From UBA2336 sp964419145 (GTDB lineage Bacteria > Bacteroidota > Bacteroidia > Cytophagales > Cyclobacteriaceae), in assembly GCA_964419145.1 (NCBI GenBank), contig CAYQOM010000001.1, positions 310,001 to 374,000 on the forward strand: a stretch of 64,000 bases of DNA, given 5' to 3'. Both the position numbers and the translations under genes were made by a program. Below the pieces are notes generated by a model. It worked only from the letters and a program-made list of their open reading frames with translations. It made no database searches and was not told the DNA's origin. Positions 18,626-28,592 of this stretch are shown piece after piece. Position 1 is the stretch's first letter, and each line of letters begins with the position of its first letter.

Positions 18626-19279
18626 ATGAAAGAAAAAATTCTCGCGTACCTCGCACAATACTACCCCACTTTTGATGACGAATTAAAAGAAGCCATAGCT
18701 TCCGTAGGAACATTAAAGAAAGTTTCAGCTGGGGAACAGCTGATGCGGCCCGGCCAGTACTTTCAGTCTACCATGTTAATTGCGAATGGGCGCGTAAAAC
18801 TCTATCGGGAAGGTGATGATGGCAACGAATTCTTCATGTATTTTCTGGAGCCGGGAAACGCGTGCGCCCTTTCTATGATTTGTGCCACCAAGCACGAAAA
18901 AAGTCAAATGCTGGCGGAAGCCATTGAAGACACGGAGGTAATTACCATTCCGCTGGAACTCATGGACAACTTGATGAAGAACCATCGTTCGTGGTATTAT
19001 TTTGTATTGGATACCTACCGCACCAGGTTCGAAGAGTTGCTGAATGTGATTGATCACATCGCCTTTAAAAGCATGGACGAACGATTGGAATTTTACCTGG
19101 CCAACCAGGCCGAAAAACTGGGTACCACCACCTTAAACCTTACCCACCAGCAAATTGCCAACGACCTGAATTCCAGTCGCGAGGTCATTTCACGCCTGCT
19201 GAAAAACATGGAAAAAAACGGCCGGGTAAGCCTTTTGCGCAATGCGATCATGCTTTCGGCCAAGTTTGAGGTTAAATAG
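18626..19279 (+). CDS. Crp/Fnr-family transcriptional regulator with a Cys-x5-Cys pair
   Basis: A 217-aa regulator with an N-terminal cyclic-nucleotide-binding-type beta roll (residues about 15-125) and a C-terminal winged HTH (about 150-212; LTHQQIANDLNSSREVISRLLK). It lacks the N-terminal cysteine cluster of Fnr but has Cys80 and Cys86 in the sequence NACALSMICA within the effector domain. That suggests a thiol-, sulfide- or metal-responsive sensor, which is my inference. A Crp-like operator, TGTGA-N6-TCACA, occurs in this window upstream of the gene at 31086. Confidence 0.88.
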   Translation: MKEKILAYLAQYYPTFDDELKEAIASVGTLKKVSAGEQLMRPGQYFQSTMLIANGRVKLYREGDDGNEFFMYFLEPGNACALSMICATKHEKSQMLAEAIEDTEVITIPLELMDNLMKNHRSWYYFVLDTYRTRFEELLNVIDHIAFKSMDERLEFYLANQAEKLGTTTLNLTHQQIANDLNSSREVISRLLKNMEKNGRVSLLRNAIMLSAKFEVK

Positions 19280-19364
19280 AGCCTAAAACAAAATTTTTTA
19301 ACCGATTCGGGAACATAATCGTATTCCACGCGTTTATGATAGCATTACTATTATTTTTGATAGA

Positions 19365-20042
19365 ATGACTAATTTTCTCATACGGCTTAACGAAAACCTG
19401 TATTTGCGCGATCCGCAAACCTCAGAATTAGGCCAAAAAATAATTACCTCTGGCATTGGGCTCATCGATAGGCTTGGTTTTGAGAACTTTACCTTTAAGA
19501 AGCTTGCCGATGAAATTCAATCGACTGAAGCTTCGGTTTACCGCTACTTTGAAAACAAACACAGGCTATTGCTTTACCTGATTGATTGGTACTGGACGTG
19601 GATGGAATTCAAATTTGATTTTGAAACCAACAACATTGTTGATGCCCGTGAACGCCTTTCTATTTGCCTGCGGATTTTGACAGAAGAAAAGAAACCCGAT
19701 TTCTACTCACATGGCATCGATGGAGATGCGTTGAATCGCATTGTAATGGCCGAGTTCGAAAAAACGTACCTCACCAAGCAAGTTGATCAAGATAATAAGG
19801 AAGGCGTTTTTCTCCCATTCAAATCGGTATGTAAAAAGGTGGCCGGATTAGTTAAGGAAATAAATCCGGCATTCCCGTTTCCATATGCGTTGGTGAGCAC
19901 CTTGATTTTGTCGGCCAATCACCAGCTTTTTTATGCCGAACACCTTCCATCTTTGACGGACATCCGATTCGAACCCAGTACGCATTATCAACAACTTACC
20001 GATTTCATTAACCTGTTAGCGTTTAAAGCCATTGAACCGTAG
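19365..20042 (+). CDS. TetR/AcrR-family regulator
   Basis: A 225-aa protein with an N-terminal TetR HTH (residues about 20-70; TFKKLADEIQSTEASVYRYFENKHRLLLYLI) and a helical ligand-binding C-terminal domain. It lies 2 bases upstream of the ABC exporter gene and on the same strand, so it likely regulates its own operon with the ABC, HlyD and TolC genes. The effector is unknown. Confidence 0.85.
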   Translation: MTNFLIRLNENLYLRDPQTSELGQKIITSGIGLIDRLGFENFTFKKLADEIQSTEASVYRYFENKHRLLLYLIDWYWTWMEFKFDFETNNIVDARERLSICLRILTEEKKPDFYSHGIDGDALNRIVMAEFEKTYLTKQVDQDNKEGVFLPFKSVCKKVAGLVKEINPAFPFPYALVSTLILSANHQLFYAEHLPSLTDIRFEPSTHYQQLTDFINLLAFKAIEP

Positions 20043-20044
20043 CC

Positions 20045-22222
20045 ATGATTAACAATCACCACATCATACGAATTTTGCGCGAAGCCGCCTTGTTGCTGAA
20101 TCATGATTATGATCCGGAAAGCCTGCACTTTGTTGAAGTGAACAACCGCACTTACCACGAAGACGAGTTCACTGAATTCAAGCGCGACTTGTTTGAGGCC
20201 GCGAACAAAATTCAAATCATGATGCTGCAGTATCACCTGTCGCCTCAGGATTTTAAAACGTTCATCGAAAAAGAAGAGCAGTTTGTACTGGCGTTCCGAA
20301 AAACAGAAACCGGATTTCTCCCGGTGATTATTCATCCGGCTGGTAAACGCAGAATGCAAACTACGATTGAAAGTCGCCAAGCCGTACAAGATGCGTTTGA
20401 TGAACAATCTGAATTTTACAAAGATGAAAACGAGGAGATTGTCTTCTTTGTCTTGTTCCCGCAGGAAAGTTTAGTCAGTGATTTCGGATTGGATGAAACC
20501 TCTGGTGGAAAAATCCTGAATCCAATTAACCGGTTAATCCGTTTGCTTCATGCCGAAAGAAGTCAGATCAACTACATTTTCTTCTTCGCGCTTGTTACCG
20601 GTTTAATCAGCCTCGTGTTGCCCTTGGGTATTCAGGCTACGGTGGAATTGATTTCCGGTGGTGTGTTTTTCAGTTCCGTATACGTACTTATCGGCATTGT
20701 AATTCTTGGTGTTGTTTTCGGAGGTATTCTTCAAATCATTCAGATCAGTCTGGTGGAACATTTACAACGAAGGATATTCACCAAAGCATCCCTGGAGTTT
20801 GCGTATCGTATCCCACGATTAAAAGCTGAATCCATCATCAGCAACTATGCGCCTGAATTGGTTAACCGGTTTTTCGACATCATCACCATTCAAAAAGGAT
20901 TGCCCAAACTCTTGATCGATTTCACCTCAGGCATTATTCAGATTGCTTTTGGCTTACTGCTGCTTTCGCTCTATCACCCCTTCTTTGTATTCTTCAGCAT
21001 TGGGTTGGTCAGCATTCTGATTATCATCTTTTACCTCACTGGCCCAAAAGGATTGCGCTCATCTATCGAAGAATCAAAATACAAATACAAAGTAGCGCAA
21101 TGGTTGGAGGAACTGGCACGCGCCATCAACTCTTTCAAACTTGCCGGTAGCACGGATCTGCCCATTAAAAAAACAGACTATAACGTAAACAACTACCTCA
21201 AATACAGGAAAACACACTTTCAAATATTGATCAGTCAGTTCTCATTCATATTACTGTTCAAAGCACTTGTTACAGGTGGGCTGCTGATTGTTGGTACCAT
21301 ACTGGTCGTTGATCGGCAGATCACGCTAGGGCAGTTTGTGGCATCAGAAGTAATTATCATTCTCTTGCTCACGTCTGTTGAAAAAATCATCATGTATATG
21401 GACGTGATTTACGATATGCTTACAGCTGTTGACAAAGTAGCACAGGTTACCGATTTGCCGTTAGAAAAAGTTGGTGGATTGGATTTCCCACGCAGCACAC
21501 AACCCAAAGGCTATACCATTGACGCTAAAAACCTGAAATACAAATATCCGGATCAACCCAACTTCATGCTTAAAGGAATTAACCTGCACATTAAGGGCGG
21601 TGAACATGTGTGCATTGCCGGGCCTGGTGGCTCAGGAAAAACAACCTTAACGAATGTGATCTCGGGTATTTACGCAGACTTTGAAGGGGCCGTTACCATT
21701 AACGATTACTCCATCCGTGATCTTGACCTCACACACTTGCGTGATAAAATCGGTAAAAATATTTCGCAGGAAGATCTGTTTGACGGTACGATTCTCGATA
21801 ACATTACCGTTGGCAAACCCATGGAAAGTGTTGAAGATGCCATTCGTGCACTGCGCATGGTAGGGCTATCAGATGAAATCAACAGCCTGCCGGAAGGACT
21901 CAATACGCACCTGACCAGCGGTGGAAAGAATCTTTCCAATACAACCGTACATAAATTGATTCTGGCACGTTGCCTGGCTAAAAATCCAGAATTGATCATC
22001 CTCAACGACTTCTTTAATGGCTTGAAACGTGATGCAAAAATTGAATTGATCAATTGCCTGGTGAACAAACAATATCACTGGACGTTGCTTGCCGTTTCTA
22101 ATGACCCCTTGATTATGGAAGCCTGCGATCGTGTGATTGTATTGAATGAGGGGGAAATTGAGGCCGAAGGAACATTCCGGGAACTCATGAAAGACAACAA
22201 AATAAATCGTTACCTCGACTAG
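20045..22222 (+). CDS. ABC exporter (permease-ATPase fusion) with degenerate ATPase motifs
   Basis: A 725-aa type I secretion-like ABC protein: a soluble N-terminal region of about 165 residues (possibly a relic C39-like domain), about six transmembrane segments (about 175-430), and a nucleotide-binding domain (about 490-720). Walker A is intact (GPGGSGKTT, about residues 526-534). The signature reads LSNTT instead of LSGGQ (about 630), the Walker B end reads ILNDFF rather than ILDEAT (about 654), and the H-loop histidine is Asn (about 686). It is followed directly by HlyD and TolC genes, so it should drive envelope-spanning export, but its hydrolysis mechanism is doubtful. Confidence 0.85.
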   Translation: MINNHHIIRILREAALLLNHDYDPESLHFVEVNNRTYHEDEFTEFKRDLFEAANKIQIMMLQYHLSPQDFKTFIEKEEQFVLAFRKTETGFLPVIIHPAGKRRMQTTIESRQAVQDAFDEQSEFYKDENEEIVFFVLFPQESLVSDFGLDETSGGKILNPINRLIRLLHAERSQINYIFFFALVTGLISLVLPLGIQATVELISGGVFFSSVYVLIGIVILGVVFGGILQIIQISLVEHLQRRIFTKASLEFAYRIPRLKAESIISNYAPELVNRFFDIITIQKGLPKLLIDFTSGIIQIAFGLLLLSLYHPFFVFFSIGLVSILIIIFYLTGPKGLRSSIEESKYKYKVAQWLEELARAINSFKLAGSTDLPIKKTDYNVNNYLKYRKTHFQILISQFSFILLFKALVTGGLLIVGTILVVDRQITLGQFVASEVIIILLLTSVEKIIMYMDVIYDMLTAVDKVAQVTDLPLEKVGGLDFPRSTQPKGYTIDAKNLKYKYPDQPNFMLKGINLHIKGGEHVCIAGPGGSGKTTLTNVISGIYADFEGAVTINDYSIRDLDLTHLRDKIGKNISQEDLFDGTILDNITVGKPMESVEDAIRALRMVGLSDEINSLPEGLNTHLTSGGKNLSNTTVHKLILARCLAKNPELIILNDFFNGLKRDAKIELINCLVNKQYHWTLLAVSNDPLIMEACDRVIVLNEGEIEAEGTFRELMKDNKINRYLD

Positions 22223-22223
22223 T

Positions 22224-23522
22224 ATGTTAAACCTATCGCGTAATCGGGTAAATAAAATCATAGAGCAGGAGAAGCTCTATTCCCTCAGGGCAATTAAAAC
22301 CCCACGGGCCGGAAGAATTCTGGCACGTTGGCTCATGGTGCTTGGGGTAATCTTTTTAATTATTCTGTTTGTACCCTGGCAGCAGAACGTTCGGGGTACA
22401 GGTAAGGTAACAGCCTTCGATCCAATGAACCGGCCACAAACCGTGCAGTCGGCTATTGCCGGGCGTATTCAACACTGGCATGTGCGCGAAGGCGAATACG
22501 TTGAGAAAGGTGATACCATTATTACGCTTAGTGAAATCAAGGATAAGTATTTTGATCCCGAGTTATTAACGCGACTACAGGAACAAATCAATGCGAAAGA
22601 ACAAAGCTTAATAGCGAAAGAACAAAAAGCCGCAGCATTACTTCGTCAGATCAATGCGCTGCGCGAAGCCATGCAAAACAAAATCAGTCAGGCCAAAGCA
22701 AAGCTGGAAGCAGAAGAGGTACGGTTTAAGAACGCTGAAAATCAATTTCAACGAAATACAAAATTGTTTGAGGCGGGCAACATTCCTTTAACAAAATATC
22801 AGGAGATTGAATACAAGTACCAGGGTGCTCAGGCTGATTTCACCAATGCAAAAATTGAATTGGATCGCGTAGAAGCAGAGTACCTGGACAAAATTAGCAA
22901 GGCGGAGTCGGATCGAAGCAACACGCAAGCTGAAATTTTTGATACGGCCGCTGATTTAGCCAAGCTGCGCAATGAGTTTGCCAACATGCGCATACGAAAT
23001 GAACAGTACCAGATCATTGCACCGCAAGATGGTGTAGTGGTGCGCGCCATGCTGGCGGGTATTGGTGAAACCATAAAAGAAGGCGAAGCCGTATGCATGA
23101 TCATGCCGCTTACAGAAGAAGACCTTGCCGTGGAGCTATACGTGAAAGCCATGGATGTGCCATTGATTACGCGCGGCCGCAAAGTACGGATTGAGTTTGA
23201 TGGATGGCCCGCGTTGCAATTCTCAGGCTGGCCCAGTGTTTCGGTAGGAACTTTTGGGGGAGAAGTAAAAGTAATCGACTATGTAAATTCAAAGCCGGGT
23301 GAGTTCCGCTTGCTTGTTGTTCCCGATCGTTCCGATGATCAATGGCCATCGCAGCTGCGTGTTGGCTCAGGCATAAAAGCGTGGGTGATGTTGGATGATG
23401 TACCGGTGTGGTACGAAATCTGGCGACAGCTTAACGGCTTCCCGCCAAGTCTGTACGAGGCACCGCTTGACAGCATCATCGAAAAGAAACCAGAAGAATC
23501 CGGAAACGATGAAGAAAAATAA
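22224..23522 (+). CDS. HlyD-family membrane fusion protein
   Basis: A 432-aa periplasmic adaptor with one N-terminal transmembrane helix (about residues 33-52), a biotinyl-lipoyl half-motif (IQHWHVREGEYVEKGDTII), a long coiled-coil hairpin (about 110-260) and the second lipoyl half (IIAPQDGVVVRAML). It connects the inner-membrane ABC protein (gap 1 base) with the TolC-like channel, whose ATG overlaps its last codons. Together they form a three-part exporter. Confidence 0.9.
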   Translation: MLNLSRNRVNKIIEQEKLYSLRAIKTPRAGRILARWLMVLGVIFLIILFVPWQQNVRGTGKVTAFDPMNRPQTVQSAIAGRIQHWHVREGEYVEKGDTIITLSEIKDKYFDPELLTRLQEQINAKEQSLIAKEQKAAALLRQINALREAMQNKISQAKAKLEAEEVRFKNAENQFQRNTKLFEAGNIPLTKYQEIEYKYQGAQADFTNAKIELDRVEAEYLDKISKAESDRSNTQAEIFDTAADLAKLRNEFANMRIRNEQYQIIAPQDGVVVRAMLAGIGETIKEGEAVCMIMPLTEEDLAVELYVKAMDVPLITRGRKVRIEFDGWPALQFSGWPSVSVGTFGGEVKVIDYVNSKPGEFRLLVVPDRSDDQWPSQLRVGSGIKAWVMLDDVPVWYEIWRQLNGFPPSLYEAPLDSIIEKKPEESGNDEEK

Positions 23523-24966
23523 TTTTCTTTTCATACTGCTTTTTATTGCCAGTATGGTTTCGCTTCGGGCGCAAAGCCTGACGGATTCGATATTCATACT
23601 GCCGGATACCACACGTCCATTCACCATCGAGAATTTTTATTACCTCGTTTTGTCCCATCATCCGATTGCGCGGCAAACCGAGTTACTTACTGATGTGGCC
23701 AAACAGGAAATACGCCTGGCCCGTGGAAACTTTGATCCGAAAATTGAAATTCAATACCTCAACAAAAATTTCAACGACACAGAATATTACCAGATTTTTG
23801 ATGGCGCTGTGAAATTTCCAACCGTTTTTCCGGTTGATCCAAAAGTGGGCGTGGAACGAAATGAAGGTCAATTTCTTAACCCTGAACGATATATTTCAGA
23901 CGCCTTTAATTACCGGCAGTTTTATGCGGGTATTTCGTTGCCGCTTGGGCGCGGATTAATTACAGATGAACGCAGAACTGCATTGCGCCAGGCTGAACTT
24001 TTCAAGGACCTAACTGAAGCAGAGCAGGTAAAACTGATCAACAAATTGTTACTGGATGCTGCCAAAGATTATTGGAACTGGTACCTTGCGTATTACAATT
24101 TCCGTCTGCTTCAGCGGGGCGTGTTAGTAGCTCAGGATATTTTTGACCGGACAAAAGTAAATGCGCAACTCGGTGAAGCAGCGCCTATCGATACGGTGCA
24201 AGCGAAAATCACCTTGCAACAACGATTAATTGAACAACAGGAAGCAATACTTGATCTTCAAAATTCAGGTATCGTGTTGAGCACTTATTTGTGGGATAGT
24301 TTAGGAAATCCAGCCATGCTTACACCCGATAGAGTGCCCATACTTAACCGCGATATGCTGGTACTCTCGGCACAAGAACTTGACCAACTCACGGAGCAGG
24401 CACGTATGAACCATCCGGAGTTGCGCAAACTTTCTGTAAAACTTTTACAGCTTGAAAATGAACGGAGGCTTGCGGCTGAATTTTTAAAGCCCCGCCTGGA
24501 TGTTAATTATAACCTATTGAATCAACCCTTTGATCCGAACTGGAATACCAATTTCAATTTAGGTGACAATTACAAATTCGGATTGGATTTCAGCATGCCC
24601 GTGTTTCTGCGTAAAGAACGTTCCAAGCTGGCATTAACCCGATTGAAAATATCCGGAACAACGTACGAACGTGATCTGGCGCAACGTCAGATTGTAAACG
24701 ACATCAACGCTACCCATAACCAACTGGTAAACACCGCAGCCATCATGAGCAATCAGCTAAGCATGGTCCAGAATTACGAGCGTCTGCTTGAGGCTGAAAT
24801 TTTGAATTTCGAAAGCGGGGAGAGTGACTTATTCAAAATCAACATCCAGCAGGAGAAACTTATCCAATCGCAAAGCAAGTTGGTGAAGCTGATGGCCGAA
24901 TACGAAAAGCAGAAAGCGTTGTTATACTGGGCAGCAGGAGTTCGCAACCTCGGGTTTACCAACTAA
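23509..24966 (+). CDS. TolC-family outer-membrane efflux protein
   Basis: A 485-aa outer-membrane factor. The start is the ATG at 23509, which yields a signal peptide ending SLRAQS; it overlaps the HlyD stop by 14 bases. The long alternating helical segments (about 200-290 and 390-475) and short strands fit the TolC barrel-tunnel. It is the exit duct of the ABC/HlyD exporter. A readily recognisable substrate gene is not adjacent. Confidence 0.88.
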   Translation: MKKNNFLFILLFIASMVSLRAQSLTDSIFILPDTTRPFTIENFYYLVLSHHPIARQTELLTDVAKQEIRLARGNFDPKIEIQYLNKNFNDTEYYQIFDGAVKFPTVFPVDPKVGVERNEGQFLNPERYISDAFNYRQFYAGISLPLGRGLITDERRTALRQAELFKDLTEAEQVKLINKLLLDAAKDYWNWYLAYYNFRLLQRGVLVAQDIFDRTKVNAQLGEAAPIDTVQAKITLQQRLIEQQEAILDLQNSGIVLSTYLWDSLGNPAMLTPDRVPILNRDMLVLSAQELDQLTEQARMNHPELRKLSVKLLQLENERRLAAEFLKPRLDVNYNLLNQPFDPNWNTNFNLGDNYKFGLDFSMPVFLRKERSKLALTRLKISGTTYERDLAQRQIVNDINATHNQLVNTAAIMSNQLSMVQNYERLLEAEILNFESGESDLFKINIQQEKLIQSQSKLVKLMAEYEKQKALLYWAAGVRNLGFTN

Positions 24967-25137
24967 CATTACAAAATGGCGCGCTCCAGCAACTCGCCTA
25001 GTCCATAAGCCGTGAGGGCGGCAATTACTCCCTAGCCAACTGTTTCGGCAATGCTACGTCATAGCCGGCCTGGGTATGGATTCGTGTGTTGACATTGAAG
25101 CGTTGCGTAGCTAAGAATTAATCGATTATGCCAACCG
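24967..25137 (-). pseudogene. possible decayed coding fragment between TolC and the amine oxidase
   Basis: The 171 bases between two genes contain, on the minus strand, a reading frame ending in VIAALTAYGLGELLERAIL just before a stop, broken upstream by a TAG where a Trp codon would fit. This looks like the eroded C-terminus of a membrane or helical protein, but I do not recognise the family. It could also be ordinary intergenic DNA. Confidence 0.2.
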
Positions 25138-26598
25138 TTATGGCGCCAGGATTGACTCAACAACTTCCATGGCCGCGCGCTCCCCGGATTTCAGTGCTCC
25201 ACTCACTGTTCCAAACTCACCGGTGTCATCCGTAGCCTCTCCGGCAAAGAAAAGTTTATCGCCCACCGGGGCTCCTAAATCTGTACGATCTGCATTTGTT
25301 CCGCCTGGCAACGGGTAGGAAACTCCACCTTTTATTAATGGATCTTTTGTCCAGTCTTTTATGGTATACACAAGCGAATTGTCGGCTGTATCTCTGCGAA
25401 TATTTTCTGTGGCCTTTCCATCAAATACTGCATCCATCTCACTTAATAACTGAAGCACAACCTGGTCGCCCGTCAGGGCAGAAAATTGCTCCGCTTTTTC
25501 GCCATTAATAGTAATAGAAAGTGTGCGGTTAAGTTCACTTCTTCCAATGGCGTTATTCAGATAATCGGGACTTTCAGCACCACCAAAAAGTGCTGCAACA
25601 TCTTCTCCGTAAAAATTTCGTTTGAATTCCAGGATCACCCGCATCGAGGCATCCATACCAATGCGACTCATGGCGCCTGTTTTGGATGAAGGTAAAGCCG
25701 GTGTAAATGAAATATCCCCTGCCTTCAAAACAGAAACCGGTACGGTCACAATTACTTTATCCACCGTTTCAGTTCCGCCTGCATGGGTGATCTCAACTTT
25801 CTCACCGGCATAATTTACCGACTGCACTTTTGTATTGTATTGCACCGATGAAACAGCGCGTACATAACGCGACAACAACACATCCTGCAATGGATTTGTA
25901 CTGGATGTAAATTCCTTCCCATCGTGTGTAACCTGGGCTAATGCTTCTGCCAATGCATTTGCTCCGATTCGGTTAGCTGATGATCCGTAAGTATTGCCCA
26001 ACCACGAATTGATAATTGCATTCATGCGTGCAGCCACACCTGCGCCTTGCGCTGCCTGAAGAACCGTAGTGTTTGCTCCTCCAGTAAAAGAAACAAAGCC
26101 TTCGCGAAAGTTTTTTGCGTTAACAAAATCGTTATCCAACAATGCTTCAGCTTCAGCTAACACAGCATTATCAATAAAAAAGGCATCGGCACTGGCCGAA
26201 CGAAAATCGACCAACGGCACTTTCATCAAATCAATGATCTCTTTCCAACGTGACTCCGATCCGATTACCCGATCAGCACCCAACTCCAACGGAAAATCCG
26301 AATAAGGGAGTGCTGCCGGAAAAACAATCAACGATTCCGTGGGCACATCACTTCTTCGCAACGAACAAACACGACCACCCAACCGGCTGGAAGCTTCGAA
26401 TATTTTAACCTTAACGCCTTTGGAGATCAGGATATCGGCTGCCAATAATCCGGCTGCTCCCGCACCGATAATGCCAACTACGCCATCGTATTGAATTTCA
26501 GGGCCGGGGCCATCCTCTTTACAAGATGAAAGCCAGGGCAGCGCAAGTCCTGCTGAGAATCCAAATCCGATTTGTTTAATGGCCGTTCTGCGTTTCAC
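25138..26598 (-). CDS. flavin monoamine oxidase-family protein, exported lipoprotein
   Basis: A 486-aa FAD-dependent amine oxidase. The N-terminus has a twin arginine (KRRTAIKQ) and a lipobox-like LSSC, so it is probably folded and exported by Tat. The dinucleotide-binding motif GIIGAGAAGLLAADIL follows at about residue 42, GGRVCSL is the second FAD motif, and FFAGEATDDTGEFGTVSGALKSGERAA closes the FAD site. The family oxidises primary or polyamines to aldehydes with H2O2 release. The substrate is unknown. Confidence 0.85.
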   Translation of the reverse strand: MKRRTAIKQIGFGFSAGLALPWLSSCKEDGPGPEIQYDGVVGIIGAGAAGLLAADILISKGVKVKIFEASSRLGGRVCSLRRSDVPTESLIVFPAALPYSDFPLELGADRVIGSESRWKEIIDLMKVPLVDFRSASADAFFIDNAVLAEAEALLDNDFVNAKNFREGFVSFTGGANTTVLQAAQGAGVAARMNAIINSWLGNTYGSSANRIGANALAEALAQVTHDGKEFTSSTNPLQDVLLSRYVRAVSSVQYNTKVQSVNYAGEKVEITHAGGTETVDKVIVTVPVSVLKAGDISFTPALPSSKTGAMSRIGMDASMRVILEFKRNFYGEDVAALFGGAESPDYLNNAIGRSELNRTLSITINGEKAEQFSALTGDQVVLQLLSEMDAVFDGKATENIRRDTADNSLVYTIKDWTKDPLIKGGVSYPLPGGTNADRTDLGAPVGDKLFFAGEATDDTGEFGTVSGALKSGERAAMEVVESILAP

Positions 26599-26665
26599 CG
26601 TCTACTTAGTTTTCTGAAAGATAGCGAGGATTAGAGTTTTAAGAAAATATCCCCATTTTAGGCTC

Positions 26666-27205
26666 ATGAATACGGCTGAGGCGGAAAAAGTAAAGCGCAT
26701 TGCAATTGTTGGCCCGGAATGCACGGGCAAAACGGATCTGGCTATGGCGTTAGCCAGTCATTATCAAACCGTTTGGGTGCCTGAATATGCCCGGAATTAC
26801 ATCGACCGGTTGGAGAGGCCTTACACAGAGGATGATTTATACACCATCGCACAATGGCAACTGTTTACGGAGGACTCACTGCTGTTAAACGCAAATCGAA
26901 TACTGATTTGCGATACCGACCTGACCATTATTAAAGTATGGAGTGAGCATAAATATAATCGCGTTGATCCTAAAATTATGGCGCTGATGAAGGCCCGTAC
27001 GTATGATTTACACTTACTCACGTATGTCGATATTCCATGGGAAGATGATCCGCAACGCGAACATCCGGATAAACGCGAATACTTTTTCAACCTGTACAAG
27101 CGTGAACTTGAACAGCAAGGCATCATGCCTGTTGAAATACGAGGAACACGATCGGAACGCGTAGACACAGCAATAACAGCTATAGATCGCATCTTGCAAC
27201 CTTGA
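26666..27205 (+). CDS. NadR/Ttd14-like AAA ATPase or nucleotide kinase
   Basis: A 179-aa P-loop protein with Walker A GPECTGKTDLA near residue 16 and a segment DTDLTIIKVWSEHKY resembling the kinase half of NadR. In NadR that domain phosphorylates nicotinamide riboside. Here it stands alone, with neither the NMN adenylyltransferase nor an HTH domain, as commonly found in Bacteroidota. The precise substrate is uncertain. A terminator follows it. Confidence 0.75.
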   Translation: MNTAEAEKVKRIAIVGPECTGKTDLAMALASHYQTVWVPEYARNYIDRLERPYTEDDLYTIAQWQLFTEDSLLLNANRILICDTDLTIIKVWSEHKYNRVDPKIMALMKARTYDLHLLTYVDIPWEDDPQREHPDKREYFFNLYKRELEQQGIMPVEIRGTRSERVDTAITAIDRILQP

Positions 27206-27208
27206 AAT

Positions 27209-27235
27209 ACCGCTCACCAAAACGCGGTTTTTCTT
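27209..27235 (+). terminator. rho-independent terminator after the NadR-like gene
   Basis: ACCGC, a 10-base loop and GCGGT form a short GC-rich stem followed by TTTTTCTTTT, 4 bases after the stop codon. Confidence 0.6.
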
Positions 27236-27278
27236 TTCAGGTCAAAGTGATAACTTCCTATCCTAAACCTGAACCACC

Positions 27279-28568
27279 ATGACATCCCGCAGATCGTTTT
27301 TTCGTAAATCCATTGGTGTTGCGAGTACGCTTGCACTCACACCTATCGCACAACAAGCCTCAGCGGAAGATATTTCTGATGCACTGTTCTCTTTAAATAA
27401 ATTATCACCGTTGGATGCTGCCGGTGATGAAGAATTGTGGGCCCGTATGGCGCAAGCGTATACAGTTTCACCAACCATTCTTAATCTGAACAACGGTGGG
27501 GTTAGTCCGCAACCCAAAGTAGTGCAAGATGCCGTTGACCGATATTACCACTTAAGCAACGAAGCGCCAACCTACTATATGTGGCAAATTTTGGATAAAG
27601 GTCGTGAGTCGGTACGCAGAAAACTCGCTGACCTGGCCGGCACATCACCCGAAGAGCTTGCCGTAAACCGAAATGCAACGGAAGCACTCGACACAGTAAC
27701 CTGGGGTTTAACGCTTACCAAAGGTGATGAGATTGTGATGACGAAGCAGGATTACCCCAACATGATCCAGGCATGGAAGCAAAAGGAAATGCGCGATGGC
27801 ATAAAAATCAAATGGATCAGTTTTGATTTGCCCGCAGAGGACGATGATGCGATTGTAAAAGGTTTTATTAACGCGACAACATCCAAAACAAAAATCTGGC
27901 ACATCACCCACATGATTAACTGGACCGGCCAGATTATGCCTGTAAAAAAACTTTGTGATGAAGCCCGGAAAAGAAACATCATCTCCATTGTGGATGGTGC
28001 ACACACCTTTGCACACATGGCGTTTAGCATAAAAGATTTTAATCCGGATTATTATGGAACCAGTTTGCACAAATGGTTAAGCGCACCTTTTGGCACAGGC
28101 ATGTTGTACGTAAAAAAAGAAAACATTGCCGGCTTATGGCCCCTGTTTCCAAATGACAAACCCACCGACAGCAATATCCGGAAGTTTGAAACTTTAGGCA
28201 CTCGTTCGTTTGCACCTGAACAAGCTATAGGACAGGCCATTGATTTTCACAACGGCATTGGAAGCAAACGCAAAGAAGAACGCCTGCGGTACTTAAAGAA
28301 TTATTGGTGCGAAAAGGTGGTGAAGAATCCGCGCATAAAACTTCATGTTTCCATGAAACCGGAGTACGCCTGTGCATTGGGCACTTTCTCTGTTGATGGC
28401 ATGGAGCCTGCTGATGTTATGAACAAACTCTTCAACGATCATCAAATTCACACCACTTCAATTGTGTGGGAAAACATCAGTTGTGTACGGGTTACCCCGC
28501 ACGTGTACACCACCACCAAAGACCTTGATAGATTTGTAGAAGCTGTGCTGAAGATTGCTTCATCTTGA
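27279..28568 (+). CDS. Tat-exported class V aminotransferase (isopenicillin N epimerase-like)
   Basis: A 429-aa fold-type I PLP enzyme with a twin-arginine signal (SRRSFFRKS, cleavage near AQQASAE). The PLP lysine is in YGTSLHKWLSAPFGTG. IVDGAHTFAHM provides the Asp that binds the pyridine nitrogen. Class V members include isopenicillin N epimerase and cysteine desulfurase-like enzymes; most relatives with a Tat signal are uncharacterised. It precedes a penicillin acylase gene by 24 bases on the same strand, suggesting a shared operon for periplasmic amide or amino-acid chemistry. Confidence 0.82.
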   Translation: MTSRRSFFRKSIGVASTLALTPIAQQASAEDISDALFSLNKLSPLDAAGDEELWARMAQAYTVSPTILNLNNGGVSPQPKVVQDAVDRYYHLSNEAPTYYMWQILDKGRESVRRKLADLAGTSPEELAVNRNATEALDTVTWGLTLTKGDEIVMTKQDYPNMIQAWKQKEMRDGIKIKWISFDLPAEDDDAIVKGFINATTSKTKIWHITHMINWTGQIMPVKKLCDEARKRNIISIVDGAHTFAHMAFSIKDFNPDYYGTSLHKWLSAPFGTGMLYVKKENIAGLWPLFPNDKPTDSNIRKFETLGTRSFAPEQAIGQAIDFHNGIGSKRKEERLRYLKNYWCEKVVKNPRIKLHVSMKPEYACALGTFSVDGMEPADVMNKLFNDHQIHTTSIVWENISCVRVTPHVYTTTKDLDRFVEAVLKIASS

Positions 28569-28592
28569 TTTTTACTGACAAAACTTTTTCTC

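Noticed and set aside
24967..25137. tRNA or other structured RNA between TolC and the amine oxidase
   Set aside because: No cloverleaf arms or TTCRA-type T-loop could be found on either strand.
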